A stretch of 64,000 nucleotides of DNA from Paludibacteraceae bacterium (GTDB lineage Bacteria > Bacteroidota > Bacteroidia > Bacteroidales > Paludibacteraceae), in NCBI GenBank assembly GCA_024399835.1, contig JAKSNK010000005.1:26706-90705 (forward strand). The letters run 5' to 3'. A program made the translations under genes and the position numbers. This document shows, in pieces, positions 17,571-28,139 of this stretch (position 1 is the stretch's first letter; the number at the start of each line of letters is the position of its first letter). The notes beneath the pieces are model-generated. The model was not told where the DNA came from. It searched no databases and saw only the letters and a list, made by a program, of their open reading frames with translations.

Positions 17571-17625
17571 TTATGTTATATTTATGTTATATCAATGTTA
17601 TGTTGATGTTATGTTGGTATTATAT
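17571..17625. repeat. 11-bp period AT-rich array
   Basis: Five units in tandem: TTATGTTATAT twice, then CAATGTTATGT, TGATGTTATGT, TGGTATTATAT. It lies just after the terminator in the space between convergent genes. I see no gene in 17570-17777. Confidence 0.75.
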
Positions 17626-17777
17626 TGATCTTAGCATTCAACAACGGAAAGACAGCACTAAAAACAATCGGTATAAGAATAAGATAACTGCCATAAATAA
17701 GCCCAAGAGACTATAAAAACACTACGAGAGGGACTATAAAACAGTACTGAGAGATAATTATTATAGAATAGTAAGTA

Positions 17778-18257
17778 CTAAGCATTGAGTTGCTTAGTAC
17801 TATTCTTTCTCCAGCGGAAGAAACCTGCTACAGCAGCCAAAGTAGTCATCAGCAGATATACATCCCATCCGTCTCCGACAGGAACGGGTTCAGTAGGCGG
17901 CTCCCAGTGTCCGCCATTTTTACCGATACGCCGTGCCTGAGTCTTATACTGATACTCTTCTACCGTAGAGCCGGCATCAATACTTTCGGCAACGGTAGAG
18001 AATTGTCCCTCGCCCTCTTCACCAAAAGTCATTGCAGAAGTAGAACCCATGTCTTGCACAAATGTTTCGCCATAGTTAAACATATTGTCTTCCATTTGGA
18101 AACAATTCTGTTGCTCGTCTCCACTATAATAATCCGATACATAACCGGCTTGCCCCCAAGAGGCAGAGTTAGACAAATCAATGCCATAGGCATGCGTAGG
18201 AAGTAAACCTCCTGCGCATACCATAAGACATATTGCTATCTTTCTGTTGTTTTGCAT
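17778..18257 (-). CDS. Small exported protein with a tripartite C-terminal tag
   Basis: 159 residues with no family I recognise. It has a signal peptide (MQNNRKIAICLMVCAGGLLPTHAYG) and an acidic, Ser/Gly-rich middle. The end has a short motif PVGDGWD, a hydrophobic stretch VYLLMTTLAAVAGFF, then basic RWRKNSTKQ. Motif plus membrane helix plus basic tail is the layout of PEP-CTERM/PID-CTERM-type sorting signals; no sorting enzyme is visible here. It lies 31 bp after the giant surface gene with no promoter match between, so they are probably one transcript. The C-terminus of the gene at the right window edge has the same helix-plus-RRR layout. Confidence 0.7.
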   Translation of the reverse strand: MQNNRKIAICLMVCAGGLLPTHAYGIDLSNSASWGQAGYVSDYYSGDEQQNCFQMEDNMFNYGETFVQDMGSTSAMTFGEEGEGQFSTVAESIDAGSTVEEYQYKTQARRIGKNGGHWEPPTEPVPVGDGWDVYLLMTTLAAVAGFFRWRKNSTKQLNA

Positions 18258-18288
18258 ATCAATCCTTTTTTTACCTACAAACTAATAA

Positions 18289-21200
18289 TTATTGTTTCAC
18301 AAACTTGGTTGTTTTCTCATTTAGCATAACCATATATACGCTATTGGGCAGCATGCTGATATTGATTTCACCCTTTCCACTGACGGTGGTAGAAGTGAGC
18401 AATTTGCCGTCAGACGAATAGAGTCGTACGAGCGTGTTGGCAGCAGCGTGCTCAACATGCAGATACTCCCTGTCAGTCCATATATATGCGTTATCTTCTA
18501 TTGTTTCGTCGCCGCCGGTAGTCGGTCCCGGATTGGTGTGTCTAACAATCACAAACCGCTGCATATTCTCCGAGCCGGCATTGGCGTTAAACATATAAGT
18601 TTGGTCTTCCTGCAGAGGAGTCTCAACTCCATTGGTCAAATCTTTGAGGTAAAGATCTTCTCCAATCACCGAAGTGACTTTGAGTTGATATGTATTTCCT
18701 TCGCCTGCATCAAAGCCGATGTGCGTACCTTCCAGATTGTCGGTAGCCACCACCGCCATTTCGCCAAACTCCTCGCTGGTATAGAGGTTCAGCAGTCCGT
18801 CGTTAAACATCTTGTACGCATCGTATCCGTTGTCGTAATCGGCGGTAAAGCCGTCTTTCTCCAACAGGTAGATATGATCGACGCCGCTATTCTCGCCGTA
18901 AACGGTCAGTCGTGCACGATGACGCAGTTCTTCCACTTTCTGCCGGTGCGCTTCAGCTATACTGTCACGACGGAACTGTGCGTATTGTACTGCCTCCCAA
19001 ATTTCGTCGCTAACACCTTCCGGCTTGTTGACCGATGCCTTGCGTGCCGGAATCAGCAAAGGTGCGTTCATATCATCTTTGCTGCCCATCGGCATAGCAT
19101 CCCATACATGCTTAGCATAGTCGAAATGCACGGTCGCGCCGGAGGGTTGGTCGGTATGAATACAGATGCCCTGCATAGGAGCAATCAATGTTTGCTCCGT
19201 CTCCAAATAGGTAGCAGCCAAAGCAGGAATAGCGGTAAAGGTACCGGGAGCACCTGCGTTGTCGGTCAGGTGATCCCAATCGCCACCTTGCGTAGCATTG
19301 TTCCAGTCGTTCCAGCTGCCTGAATTATACAGATAGAAGGTCATATAATCCAAGTTCTCAAAGTCTTCCTCCGTAAACAACTTGACATCTATAGGAGAAG
19401 TGTAGCTATTGGCAAACATATTGTCGCCCCACATGCCGTCACCTTCGGTATAAGTGAGGTGCAAATCGGCTTTACCCATGTTCAACGGACCTGTGAAATT
19501 GTAAACGGGTTTGCCGTATTGTGTGATAGCATATCCCTGGAATGGCTTGAGGTGCACGGGCTGAGAGGCGCTCTTCAAATTGAGCCACCCTTGTGGTTCG
19601 TTCCATTCGTACAACCAAGTCACATAGTCCACTGTGAAGTCTGCACCATTGACAGGAATACCGAAGTATTGCCAAGTAGCATCCTTGTTGGCACCGCTAT
19701 CCAGACTGCCCTTTGAGGCATATTGCATAGTAAAACGAGGTTGGTTAGGCCATTTCTCTATTGCCTTTGGTAATACACGGAAATAACCTGTATGCTCCAA
19801 AGAAGATTCGATAAATAGCGATTGGTCTAAGTCTTGAGGAGCCACACTGCCATTATAAATAGTCAAACCACCTTGTGGACCAATAATAACATATCCATAT
19901 TGTTCCCAATATGTATCATTATTGATTCTCATAGAATAAACTTCTACCGGATTACTGATGTAAACGGTATCATTTATCACAACTTCATTAATCATAGTGG
20001 GAGGTGTTTGCGGTTTCTCTTCGCCAGCACCAATGCGCCAGTTGTTGACATTATTCCAATCTCTGTCCTCTGAGCCAACAAAGGTATAACTACCTCCTGT
20101 AGTGATTTTCAAATGAACAGGAATAGAAATATCATCACCTACAGATGTAACAATATGTATTGTATCTTTGAATTCTGTCGGCTCCATCCATTTTTCTTTG
20201 CTTGCCAGTACAAATGTAAATGTGCCATAGTCACCGCAAGCATTATCCGTTGGCTCTTGACGCTCAATTTTCAGTCCACCATGATTGGTGACAATAGCGC
20301 GGATGATAGGTTTATCCGAATAATCTACTGTGAACGGACGACGATAATTGTCATTGATGTGGAATTCTTCGTCTATCTTGCCATATTCAACATTAGCACG
20401 CATATATGAACTTTGATGTACTTGCACATTACTTATGGTATAAACACCGCTTATTATCAACTCTGCTGAAGTGGAGAAAGTCAAACTTTGCAAAGTATCA
20501 TTATGTAAATCAACATGCGCTGCACCATTCTCATGAATTACGCCATATTCTTTGGTCTTGCCATGAATATCTGTACCATTGATATAAACAACGCCAGAAA
20601 CACCCATTCCACTCATTGTAAATTCTACATCACTATATGGTACACTATTTAAATCAAATGAAACAGATGGATTCCTACTATACAAAGTAAATTGAGCATG
20701 AGTAACTGTTGTATTACACGGTTCTCCTGCTGCACGAACATAGATATTCTTGGTTTCTTCGATTGCACTATAGACAGTCCCTTGCGCTACAATTGCTTTA
20801 ATAGTAGCACTACCCGTGCCATTGATATGCAATACATATCCCGAAACGGCATCTCCAGTAACAGATGCTATGGTGCCTGTTGTAGTATAAGTAACAGGTT
20901 GATTATTCTGATTGCCTGCTGCATCTATTGTATAGGCGGTCAAAGGCACATCAATTGAGAACTGACCCGTAATAGGATCTGCTTCATAGCCGGCAAAACT
21001 TTGATTCCAAACAATCGATTGAGAAGCTTTTGTAATTGTGAATGTCTTTGTCTCGCTAATTGAAGCAAAATATCCGTCTCCCACAGTAGTAGCAGTAATA
21101 TTGACCGTGCCGGATTGGTGCGCATAAAGCGAACCGTCGGCAAGCACCTCTACAATTGCAGGATTAGCAGATTCATAATTAACCGCTAATCCACTAAAGG

Positions 21201-24200
21201 CAGTAGCCACATTGTTGGGGATAGTAGTTAATGCCTTAAAGGTAAGAGCATTGCCACCATTCCATGTGAAGAAGTCTGCACCTATCCAATGGGCATAGAG
21301 CGTGGTAGGACCTGCCACATCATACACATGCGTGCTTGTACCTGTGCTACTATAATATTGAGTGCCATCAACTTGTTGGTCAAAATATCCCTGGAAAGCA
21401 TGTCCTGTGCGCTGCAAGGCAGCAGTATTGGGCATCGCACTACCATAAGTGGCAGTTACCATCTTTGTAGCTCCACCCTCATAGTTAGGATTGAGCGTAA
21501 CGGTATAAGTGTTGGCAGTCCACTGTGCATAGAGAGTAGCAGCTTGGTTCAAATAAGTCCACTTGCCATTGGCATCGGTATAAGTAGTATTAGCGACCAG
21601 TGTACCGTTGTTATTTACCACCTTAGTGCCGCCTGTAGTAGCAGTATAGAAGCCATTGAGCGTGTAACCGGTACGGGACATAGCAGGTGCTTGATCTAAC
21701 TGTGTAGCCATGTATGCCACATGGATGGTATTATCCGGCGTACCGCCGTTGGCATCTAAAGTGACAGATGTGCCGTCCGACACATAGAAAGTCTGTGTAG
21801 AGGAAGCGGTAACTAATGTATCATTGGCTTGAATAGTAGCCGTAATGATGACAGTACCGCGTTTGAGCGGATGAATTTGTCCGTTAACGATAGTTGCTAC
21901 AGTCGGGTCGGAAGAGGAGAAGGTGTAGGTCACATTCTTCAACTCATCATTGTTGTCATTGTATGCTTTTACTTCGGGTGCGACATCTGTCATACCGATA
22001 TTCTTGGCATCCCCGCCGTATTGCCATGCAATAGTAGGAGTCCATTTGTCTATGGTCTCGCAATAGACATATACACGCTGTTTCTCTGCGCGGTTGTAAA
22101 TAGCCAAGGTGGCTTCATCCGTGCCCACTTCGTCAGAGTGGTAAGTGACCGTAATCGTCTTTTTACCACTTGCTGCATCCGTGCCCGGTACATTATCCGG
22201 GCTCATGGTAATCTTGCCGGTTGTGTTGTTACTTTGCAGACGAATACGCTGGGCTAAATGATAAGTATCATCGTATGTATAATAACCTGTATTCTCACAC
22301 GCGCTATAGTCAATATCAAAGGTTGCCGTAGTAGTACCGCCCTTTAAGATTTTCTTCGGGTATAGATCTGTGACAGAGGGAGCGATAAACTGTTTACGCG
22401 TTACATATAAACTATAATCTCTTGATAGGGTAGCCCATGAACGCACGCGAATATACTTAGCATTCTTAGCATTAGGATTAGCATCCATTGAAACAGGATT
22501 AACATTATGATTTTCAGGCACTATTTTATGCCAATCATCATCATTTCCTGTATTAGATACCTCTATCACCACTTTATCACCTGACAATGACCAATATAAT
22601 TGATCTCCTGCTCCGGTTAAGTTCCAACTTACACTATTATTTTTCACAGACCCCTCTGTTAGTTCCAACGCATTACAACTTCCTACAAATTCGGCAACAT
22701 GAACGGTAAAGTCAACTTGACCTGCAGCATATTTATAGGTCTCTGCTTGGGTGATTTGGCAATGCACCGAACCCGTTGTAGCCGCAGCGTAGAACGCATT
22801 TTGGTCGGGATAGTAGGTGCCGTAGGTTCCACCGTCCAATTGTGTACCCTCAAAAGGTGTATTTTTATGTTGCGAAGAAGGACTGACCATAATACCGTCG
22901 CCCAAATAGATGGTTACTTCGTTGTTGTCATACACCGTACTGCCTAAAGTAACGGTAATAGGATTGTCTATTTTCGTAACGGTGAAGGTGAAGGACTTGG
23001 TTGTTAACGGAACTAATGAAGATTCCGGTTGGGTAAAGGTCAGCGTAGCCGTACCTGCATTGAGGGCAGTAACGGTCTTGGTGTCTTTGTCGTATGCGAT
23101 AACCTCAGTACCATTATTGACCGAAGAGGACAAGTGGCTCTCAATACGGAAAGTCATGTTTGCGTCCGTATTGGTAAAGGTATAAGCATCAGTAATCGTA
23201 CCATCTACCTTCAAGCCGTCTGCCGTAGTCTGGTCATAGTTCGCCGTAAAGGTCGGTGTCAGTTGAATAAAGGTAAAGGTCTTATCCATCGTCTGCTCTT
23301 TGAAGTTGTCAGAGGCAGGAACCGTAGCACGAACTGTAACAGAGCCGGGATTATAAGTTACCAGTTTACCGTCTTTGATGTCAGCAATACCGGCTGGGAT
23401 TTGCTCAATAATCGTATAATTAACCGTACCTGCCTCGGTGTTGGAAGAAGTAGCGGTCAGCACATTAATATCTTCCGTTGCTTTGTAAGGACCTGTAGAA
23501 GCCGTCCAAGTGATAGTGGGAGTGGCTTTGTTGATAGTGATGCTGACATTGTCGTTAACACTATTGTACAAGTCGGCATTATCCGGTGTCCAAACCACTT
23601 GGTAGGATTGTGTTCCGGCAGGTTTGACTCGTCCGGCATCAGCCCAATTGAACGAGCCGGTTACTGCTCTCTCGGAACCTTGGTAAACAACCTTAGCCGA
23701 ACCGCCTACCAATTGACTTTGTGCCAACGCCGTGCCGTAAGTAATCGCAGCAGGTGCGGTGGGGAAAGTAACGGTAGGAGTTGCCTTGTCAATCGTAATG
23801 ACCTTATACTTAGACACAGCATTGTAACGCTGACGGCCTTTGCCGTCTATACCGTCTTGAGAAGCGGTAACTGTTACCGTGCCGGACTTCAATATATTCA
23901 GTTGATTGCCGTTGATGACGGTAGCGACAGACGCATCCGAAGTGGAATAAACCACGGGATAGGGGTTTTCCTCGGTGCGTACAGCATCGGTAGTGGCATC
24001 AAATGTAATAAGGTCGGTAGTGAGTTTGGTACCGAATGTTTGATCCCAAGTCATTGTTTGTACCGGTGCAGTGGCTTTGCAATGCACGGTGATAGTCTTT
24101 TTCAGAGTTTCCGTCTTGCCGTCCCAAACGGTAATGGTGTAATCACCGTCCTGTACCTCAGCAGGAGCATAGGTAACGGTAATAGTGGCACTACCTAAAT

Positions 24201-27200
24201 CACCGCAATCCCCTACAGTACCGGTAGCCGGACTAAAGGAAAGGTATGGATTATCGGATGTATATTCCAACGGACCTTGTATATTGGTGTAATCAATTGT
24301 AAATGTTTTAGATTCTGCAGATGTAGTGGTTGTAGTCAAAGACAAGGAAGTGGGAGTGAGCGCCAATGTTTTTGCCATCGTGAATTGCCCACTTCTAATC
24401 TTCATATCGTTATTTGCATCTGTGGTACAATAAATAGCATATGACTCCGGTTTGATAGTATATGCTTTATTATACCCCGAAGCAGATGCTGGCGGGGTAA
24501 ACGATTCTAATTCGTGGCTTTGTACATTACCTTGTGCATCGAGGTAATATTCTGAAATTGTTGCCGTACGATAATTTGCAGCATCACCACGAATAATCTC
24601 TATTTGCACATAGTCAGAATGAAATGGAATAAGAATTGTGGCGGGGGAAGAACTACTAAATTTATATGTACCAAAAGATTCGGTAGGTGCGCAAGCCTCA
24701 TCGGGGTTGCGGACAACTACTTTCTTCTGCATCTGGGCTTGGGCATAGCCATTGCCTTCGGCAGCGGTTGCTATCACATAACAGTTACCTTTCCCCACTA
24801 TTTGCAAGTAAGAACCATTAACCACTTTTACCACACTTTCGTCCGATGACTGATAGGTAATAGCATTGTGTGCGGTAGCGGTCAACTCCTTATTGGGGTC
24901 GCCTACAGCCAAACCTTGCAGAGACTGTTCCCAAGTGATGGTCTGTTTCAACAAATCGGTTACATAAATATATTTTGTCGTTGTGCCGTAATAGCGATCA
25001 TCGTCAACCGTACCTGTTAAAGTAAGGTATGACCCTGTAGGCATAGACTTGATACCTGTAATCGTACCATTCACATTGTCAATAGACAGATATTGTTCAT
25101 CTCCTGACGAAACGGACAACGTAACGGCGCAGCCATCCGTTACATCCAAGACATGGTTTATTGTGCCTTCTGCCAATGTGAGGGTGTATGGGTCTTCTTC
25201 TGTCCACCAATCCATCGTGGGAGTGTGCTTAATGGTGATACCGGTTATTGCTGTTTCTACCCGATAGACATCATTGTAGATAACAATTTTTCCCTCATCC
25301 GTATCTGCTGTGGTAGAGTGATACGATACTGTAATATCTTTTGAACCATTAGTGCCGTCGGTTGCCTCTGTAATAGAAGATTGGGAAAGGGTAAATTTAG
25401 GATTTGTTGAACTGAGTTTTAATGTTCCTCCATTACAGAAACTCCAATCCACATGCAATGTAGCCGTTACCGGCTCCTCATCATCTACATAAATAGGTTC
25501 ACCTGTTGGTTTCTTGTCAATAGTGATACTTGATGTAGAATTCAAATAAGTCTTACGAGAAACTTTGACATTTTGAACGTAGTGGGTAAGCGTAGCACCT
25601 GTTTTTGCATAAAAACGGATGTTCGTTGTACCAGCCGGAAGATCATAATCAAATGGCTTATATGAACCCGATACATCAGGATTGGCTAAATCGGAATAAC
25701 TAGAGCCATTATTGGTGGAATATTGAATATAATAGTGCCCTTTCGTACCAGATGTATATGCCTCAAACCAAACATGTTTACCTTCTACAGTTATAGGATA
25801 ACTTGCAATTTCGACACCATCGAAATCGAAAGTCCCGGTCGTTTTACTTTTCTGGGCTGGAGCATCTACTACATAGCACACCTGTTCTGTCGCTTGTTGA
25901 ACCACAATAGACATAGTAACATCACTGGCTGCCTTGTATTTATATGTTTCGGCTTGTGACAATGTCCATGTAGCCGTACCAAGATAGGCGTAAGATGTTA
26001 CCTGTGTTTGGGCGGCATTCAGCGTAGCGATAGTATTCCCTACCGTTTGAGTAGCGACAATAGGTGTATTTGTATTGTTGGACGAAATGGTTACATTTTG
26101 CGTAGCATCCATATACATCGAGCCGGCGTAAGAGGCAGTAATGGTGTTGTCGCGCCGGTTGATGGTAAGAGTATGAGTTGCAGTTTTCTCTTCTGAACTG
26201 GTACCTGCAGATTGCTTGAGTTCAAGAACTACAGTTCCGGCATCACCCAACGAAAGGGTAGTACCACTAATTGCCGGTTTTACAGGAGTTCCACTATGAC
26301 TACCGGAAGCAGCAGTCCATGTTTTTACTTCATATTCCTTGGTACCATCACTTGTACTGGTCCACAATGTATTGAGGTCTATGGCAGCATCGTCCACTAA
26401 TTTGCTTGTCGGCACATTATCCGTAAAAGAGGGAGTCATGTGAACAGAAGCAGTAATGGTACCTGTACTCGATGCACCATTTTTACCTGTTAATGTAATG
26501 GTAGACTCATGGTTTCCGCGTGTAGTCGTGTTTTCTGTTGCAGTAAATGAGAGTGTTACACTCACAAGATTATTACTATAAGAAGCCCCTGTCACTTCCC
26601 ATTCCGGATTGGAAGAAGTCACACCACTAAAATTACTTATAGATGTTGCATTCTCAACAGGGAATGTGAGCGTAGCCGTCTTGGTTTCTGTGCGAGCGGT
26701 AAAACTAACCGATTGCGCTTCGGCAGGATGAATAATAACATTAACTACTTGCCAATAGGCATATAAGGTCTGTCCTGTAGTTATTTTAACTTGCGACTCT
26801 GTGGTGATTCGCGTCCCTCCTCCACTAGTTGCTGTAAACCAACCTTGGAAATCATATCCGTCGCGAGTCGGTGTGGGACAGGTATAATAACCATCATAAG
26901 TTTCTTGTATGGTTTTCTCGCCCTTGCCATCTATGAAACCTTCTTGTGCGTCATAGGTGACATTATATTTGTTCGCTGTCCAAGAAGCAGTTGTACTCTT
27001 ATCTCCTGTACTTCCTTTTGGAATTGAGACAGGATTCCATCCACTGAAAGTATAGCCAGTACGAATTAAAGAAGAGAAAGTTATTGTATCGCTTTCTATA
27101 TTATACGTTGAAGGATTAGGATTACTTACTCCAGAAGGAACTCCGTTATATGTAATAGAGTAGGTAATTGGGGAGAATTTGGCGTAATATCGTATTTCAC

Positions 27201-27594
27201 TATTGGCTTTAATATTATCAGAAGTAAATGATGCGTCATAAGTTTTTAAACTAGTCGCACCTGCATCAGAATACCACCCCTTAAATTCATATCCTTTAGC
27301 ACTAAGAGCAACATAATATCCATATGCTGACAAACCGCTTTTAGAAGACACATCATATGCATAATAATCATACTCACTTGTTGGCTTACCATTATTTACA
27401 CTCACATACACACCTCCAGGAGTTAATCCTTCTGCCAAAGATTTCCCTTTGCTATCAGATGTATTAGGTAGCGCATATGCCTTAGCCGTTCTATCTGCCC
27501 ACGCATTACCCACTCCGCAGAGGAGGAGGGAGGAGAGGAGGAGGGTTTTGGCTCCACTAAACAAATTGCTTTTCAAGTTAAAAATCTTTCTCAT
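18289..27594 (-). CDS. Giant T9SS cargo surface protein with InlB and Ig-like repeats
   Basis: 3,101 residues. Signal peptide (LLLSSLLLCGVGNAWA). Two blocks of InlB/Listeria-Bacteroides repeats lie near 88-285 (GYEFKGWYSDAG, GYDFQGWFTATSGG) and 1945-2110 (GYTLNGFYTATTGG, GHAFQGYFDQQ). Between and after them are many Ig-like Big_2/MBG domains, often opening with TWDQTF or ITWEQSL and holding SSDxSVA. A DRDWNNVNNW segment sits near 2518. The end, from about 3030, is a type A T9SS sorting domain (LVRLYSSDGKLLTS...NSVYMVMLNEKTTKFVKQ). The likely role is an adhesin or surface-layer-like protein; ligand unknown. Its promoter appears to lie about 540 bp upstream, across a rearranged leader. Confidence 0.85.
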   Translation of the reverse strand: MRKIFNLKSNLFSGAKTLLLSSLLLCGVGNAWADRTAKAYALPNTSDSKGKSLAEGLTPGGVYVSVNNGKPTSEYDYYAYDVSSKSGLSAYGYYVALSAKGYEFKGWYSDAGATSLKTYDASFTSDNIKANSEIRYYAKFSPITYSITYNGVPSGVSNPNPSTYNIESDTITFSSLIRTGYTFSGWNPVSIPKGSTGDKSTTASWTANKYNVTYDAQEGFIDGKGEKTIQETYDGYYTCPTPTRDGYDFQGWFTATSGGGTRITTESQVKITTGQTLYAYWQVVNVIIHPAEAQSVSFTARTETKTATLTFPVENATSISNFSGVTSSNPEWEVTGASYSNNLVSVTLSFTATENTTTRGNHESTITLTGKNGASSTGTITASVHMTPSFTDNVPTSKLVDDAAIDLNTLWTSTSDGTKEYEVKTWTAASGSHSGTPVKPAISGTTLSLGDAGTVVLELKQSAGTSSEEKTATHTLTINRRDNTITASYAGSMYMDATQNVTISSNNTNTPIVATQTVGNTIATLNAAQTQVTSYAYLGTATWTLSQAETYKYKAASDVTMSIVVQQATEQVCYVVDAPAQKSKTTGTFDFDGVEIASYPITVEGKHVWFEAYTSGTKGHYYIQYSTNNGSSYSDLANPDVSGSYKPFDYDLPAGTTNIRFYAKTGATLTHYVQNVKVSRKTYLNSTSSITIDKKPTGEPIYVDDEEPVTATLHVDWSFCNGGTLKLSSTNPKFTLSQSSITEATDGTNGSKDITVSYHSTTADTDEGKIVIYNDVYRVETAITGITIKHTPTMDWWTEEDPYTLTLAEGTINHVLDVTDGCAVTLSVSSGDEQYLSIDNVNGTITGIKSMPTGSYLTLTGTVDDDRYYGTTTKYIYVTDLLKQTITWEQSLQGLAVGDPNKELTATAHNAITYQSSDESVVKVVNGSYLQIVGKGNCYVIATAAEGNGYAQAQMQKKVVVRNPDEACAPTESFGTYKFSSSSPATILIPFHSDYVQIEIIRGDAANYRTATISEYYLDAQGNVQSHELESFTPPASASGYNKAYTIKPESYAIYCTTDANNDMKIRSGQFTMAKTLALTPTSLSLTTTTTSAESKTFTIDYTNIQGPLEYTSDNPYLSFSPATGTVGDCGDLGSATITVTYAPAEVQDGDYTITVWDGKTETLKKTITVHCKATAPVQTMTWDQTFGTKLTTDLITFDATTDAVRTEENPYPVVYSTSDASVATVINGNQLNILKSGTVTVTASQDGIDGKGRQRYNAVSKYKVITIDKATPTVTFPTAPAAITYGTALAQSQLVGGSAKVVYQGSERAVTGSFNWADAGRVKPAGTQSYQVVWTPDNADLYNSVNDNVSITINKATPTITWTASTGPYKATEDINVLTATSSNTEAGTVNYTIIEQIPAGIADIKDGKLVTYNPGSVTVRATVPASDNFKEQTMDKTFTFIQLTPTFTANYDQTTADGLKVDGTITDAYTFTNTDANMTFRIESHLSSSVNNGTEVIAYDKDTKTVTALNAGTATLTFTQPESSLVPLTTKSFTFTVTKIDNPITVTLGSTVYDNNEVTIYLGDGIMVSPSSQHKNTPFEGTQLDGGTYGTYYPDQNAFYAAATTGSVHCQITQAETYKYAAGQVDFTVHVAEFVGSCNALELTEGSVKNNSVSWNLTGAGDQLYWSLSGDKVVIEVSNTGNDDDWHKIVPENHNVNPVSMDANPNAKNAKYIRVRSWATLSRDYSLYVTRKQFIAPSVTDLYPKKILKGGTTTATFDIDYSACENTGYYTYDDTYHLAQRIRLQSNNTTGKITMSPDNVPGTDAASGKKTITVTYHSDEVGTDEATLAIYNRAEKQRVYVYCETIDKWTPTIAWQYGGDAKNIGMTDVAPEVKAYNDNNDELKNVTYTFSSSDPTVATIVNGQIHPLKRGTVIITATIQANDTLVTASSTQTFYVSDGTSVTLDANGGTPDNTIHVAYMATQLDQAPAMSRTGYTLNGFYTATTGGTKVVNNNGTLVANTTYTDANGKWTYLNQAATLYAQWTANTYTVTLNPNYEGGATKMVTATYGSAMPNTAALQRTGHAFQGYFDQQVDGTQYYSSTGTSTHVYDVAGPTTLYAHWIGADFFTWNGGNALTFKALTTIPNNVATAFSGLAVNYESANPAIVEVLADGSLYAHQSGTVNITATTVGDGYFASISETKTFTITKASQSIVWNQSFAGYEADPITGQFSIDVPLTAYTIDAAGNQNNQPVTYTTTGTIASVTGDAVSGYVLHINGTGSATIKAIVAQGTVYSAIEETKNIYVRAAGEPCNTTVTHAQFTLYSRNPSVSFDLNSVPYSDVEFTMSGMGVSGVVYINGTDIHGKTKEYGVIHENGAAHVDLHNDTLQSLTFSTSAELIISGVYTISNVQVHQSSYMRANVEYGKIDEEFHINDNYRRPFTVDYSDKPIIRAIVTNHGGLKIERQEPTDNACGDYGTFTFVLASKEKWMEPTEFKDTIHIVTSVGDDISIPVHLKITTGGSYTFVGSEDRDWNNVNNWRIGAGEEKPQTPPTMINEVVINDTVYISNPVEVYSMRINNDTYWEQYGYVIIGPQGGLTIYNGSVAPQDLDQSLFIESSLEHTGYFRVLPKAIEKWPNQPRFTMQYASKGSLDSGANKDATWQYFGIPVNGADFTVDYVTWLYEWNEPQGWLNLKSASQPVHLKPFQGYAITQYGKPVYNFTGPLNMGKADLHLTYTEGDGMWGDNMFANSYTSPIDVKLFTEEDFENLDYMTFYLYNSGSWNDWNNATQGGDWDHLTDNAGAPGTFTAIPALAATYLETEQTLIAPMQGICIHTDQPSGATVHFDYAKHVWDAMPMGSKDDMNAPLLIPARKASVNKPEGVSDEIWEAVQYAQFRRDSIAEAHRQKVEELRHRARLTVYGENSGVDHIYLLEKDGFTADYDNGYDAYKMFNDGLLNLYTSEEFGEMAVVATDNLEGTHIGFDAGEGNTYQLKVTSVIGEDLYLKDLTNGVETPLQEDQTYMFNANAGSENMQRFVIVRHTNPGPTTGGDETIEDNAYIWTDREYLHVEHAAANTLVRLYSSDGKLLTSTTVSGKGEINISMLPNSVYMVMLNEKTTKFVKQ

Positions 27595-27670
27595 ATCTTT
27601 TGTATTTTAAGTTACTATGTATTGCTTAATCTATGCTTCTACTACCGATGTACTACCGATAAAAGAAGGG
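27591..27670. repeat. Leader repeat, copy 1
   Basis: Covers the start codon and about 75 bp upstream of the giant gene. It matches 27723-27751 (TTTTGTATTTTAAGTTACTAT) and 28005-28026 (TTGCTTAATCTATGCTTCTACT). In this copy the two halves are contiguous, so it is the uninterrupted form. Confidence 0.85.
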
Positions 27671-27722
27671 GATGAGGTAGTGTTTATAACTCTTGTTAAA
27701 GATTTGACTAAATTAAAGTTTG

Positions 27723-28050
27723 TCATATCGTTTTGTATTTTAAGTTACTATATTATTTCAGTTTATTCAACAAATCTTGTGCCGTGATGTCATTCATTTT
27801 AGTGAACGCAAACCACTTTTTGCCCAAATCTTTTAAAGATGCTCCTATGTGGTATAGGTTCTCATCTATCAACAAGAAACGATCATGTGCCTTGTTAATA
27901 TGTCTTGCCATCTGAAGCAGTGTAGGCATTTTTTGCCCAAACTGAAGATTTTACCAATTCATCGATAGAGAAGTATTTCGTTTTCGATTGACATGTTCTA
28001 TTTGTTGCTTAATCTATGCTTCTACTCCCGTTCTACCCCCGTTAAGGGAA
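27723..28050. repeat. Leader repeat, copy 2, split by an insert
   Basis: Left half 27723-27751 and right half 28005 to about 28050 match copy 1. The intervening ~253 bp (27752-28004) is extra and contains the ORF6N-type relic. Confidence 0.8.
27753..27929 (-). pseudogene. C-terminal relic of an ORF6N/KilA-N-type protein
   Basis: A 58-codon frame holds HDRFLLIDENLYHIGASLKD followed by LGKKWFAF. This matches the PLD-like C-terminal part of ORF6N-domain proteins of Bacteroidota (HDRFLxxD...YHxGASxKDxGKK). The N-terminal DNA-binding domain is absent and a stop lies a few codons upstream, so it is a remnant. It lies within the insert that splits the second leader repeat. The family match is from memory of the motif, not a search. 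Confidence 0.65.
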
Positions 28051-28139
28051 GGGAGAGAATATTGATCGGTACCAGTTGCTATACTCATTACTATAGTATA
28101 TGCATGTGCGCGAGGGCGCGCGTAAAAAGAATTTTCGTG

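Noticed and set aside
18448-24198. Several 100-390 codon plus-strand frames opposite the giant gene
   Set aside because: They arise from repetitive beta-domain codons; the minus frame is continuous for 3,101 codons.
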